DNA of 43,043 bases from Bacteroidales bacterium (GTDB lineage: Bacteria; Bacteroidota; Bacteroidia; Bacteroidales; VadinHA17), in assembly GCA_012517605.1 (NCBI GenBank), contig JAAYUS010000090.1, positions 1 through 43,043 of the forward strand, in the 5' to 3' direction. The stretch's first letter is position 1; each line of letters begins with the position of its first letter. The position numbers and the translations under genes are program-made. Shown here one piece after another: positions 43,018 to 43,043 of this stretch. Below the pieces are notes generated by a model. It saw only the letters and a program-made list of their open reading frames with translations. It did not search any database and was not told the DNA's origin.

Positions 43018-43043
43018 GTGATCGTTGAATTTTTTCCTTTGCA

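Overview
The window looks like a chromosomal piece of a free-living Bacteroidota, probably Bacteroidales/Marinilabiliales-like. Several intergenic regions carry the Bacteroidota promoter pattern (TTTG, about 20 bases, TAnnTTTG). Gene families are typical of the group: PorT-like barrel, DUF6702 pair, Tricorn-like S41 peptidase, GH127 arabinofuranosidase, twin-arginine Gfo/Idh/MocA and TIM-barrel proteins. Ribosome-binding sites are weak and many products are secreted proteins or lipoproteins. No rRNA, intact tRNA or CRISPR array was found.

Region 1 (1-17.7 kb) is mostly housekeeping and secreted catabolism: the end of a 5'-nucleotidase, exonuclease III, an M28 peptidase, a Gfo/Idh/MocA oxidoreductase, a GH127 enzyme, an RhlE-like helicase, a shortened Tricorn-like peptidase, a sugar isomerase-like protein, YitT, a TPR protein, two DUF6702 proteins, MgtE and a cupin. 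The gaps hold GC-rich palindromic repeats that recur 13 kb apart, a long imperfect hairpin and a possible relic of a WYL-type regulator.

Region 2 (18-24 kb) contains a probable five-gene leftward operon: lipoprotein, NTF2-like protein, beta-barrel protein, short-chain dehydrogenase and CrtI/RetSat-like flavoprotein. It faces an unknown protein with weak resemblance to acetoacetate decarboxylases. This is the best candidate for an uncharacterised pathway, probably acting on a polyene, isoprenoid or lipid.

Region 3 (24-33.4 kb) holds independent genes: YjbR/MmcQ-like, DUF362, SRPBCC, cyanophycinase-like, CDF transporter, MlrC-like metallopeptidase and lipoproteins. From 29 kb onward short elements appear whose ends match the end of an IS21-family element.

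Region 4 (33.4-43 kb) is an eroding accessory region. It holds an alpha/beta hydrolase with two frameshifts, a second one broken by an in-frame TGA, a tRNA 3'-half next to paired GAGTG-rich hairpins (a probable integration scar), and an ORF6N gene with two matching palindromes. It also has a metallophosphoesterase, a 5'-truncated lactonase, a truncated IS21 element (complete istB, istA C-terminus only) abutting a beheaded gene, a coiled-coil membrane protein, and at the right edge five repeats resembling the end of another IS21 element.

Functional calls rest on reading motifs and remembered family features; no searches were run.
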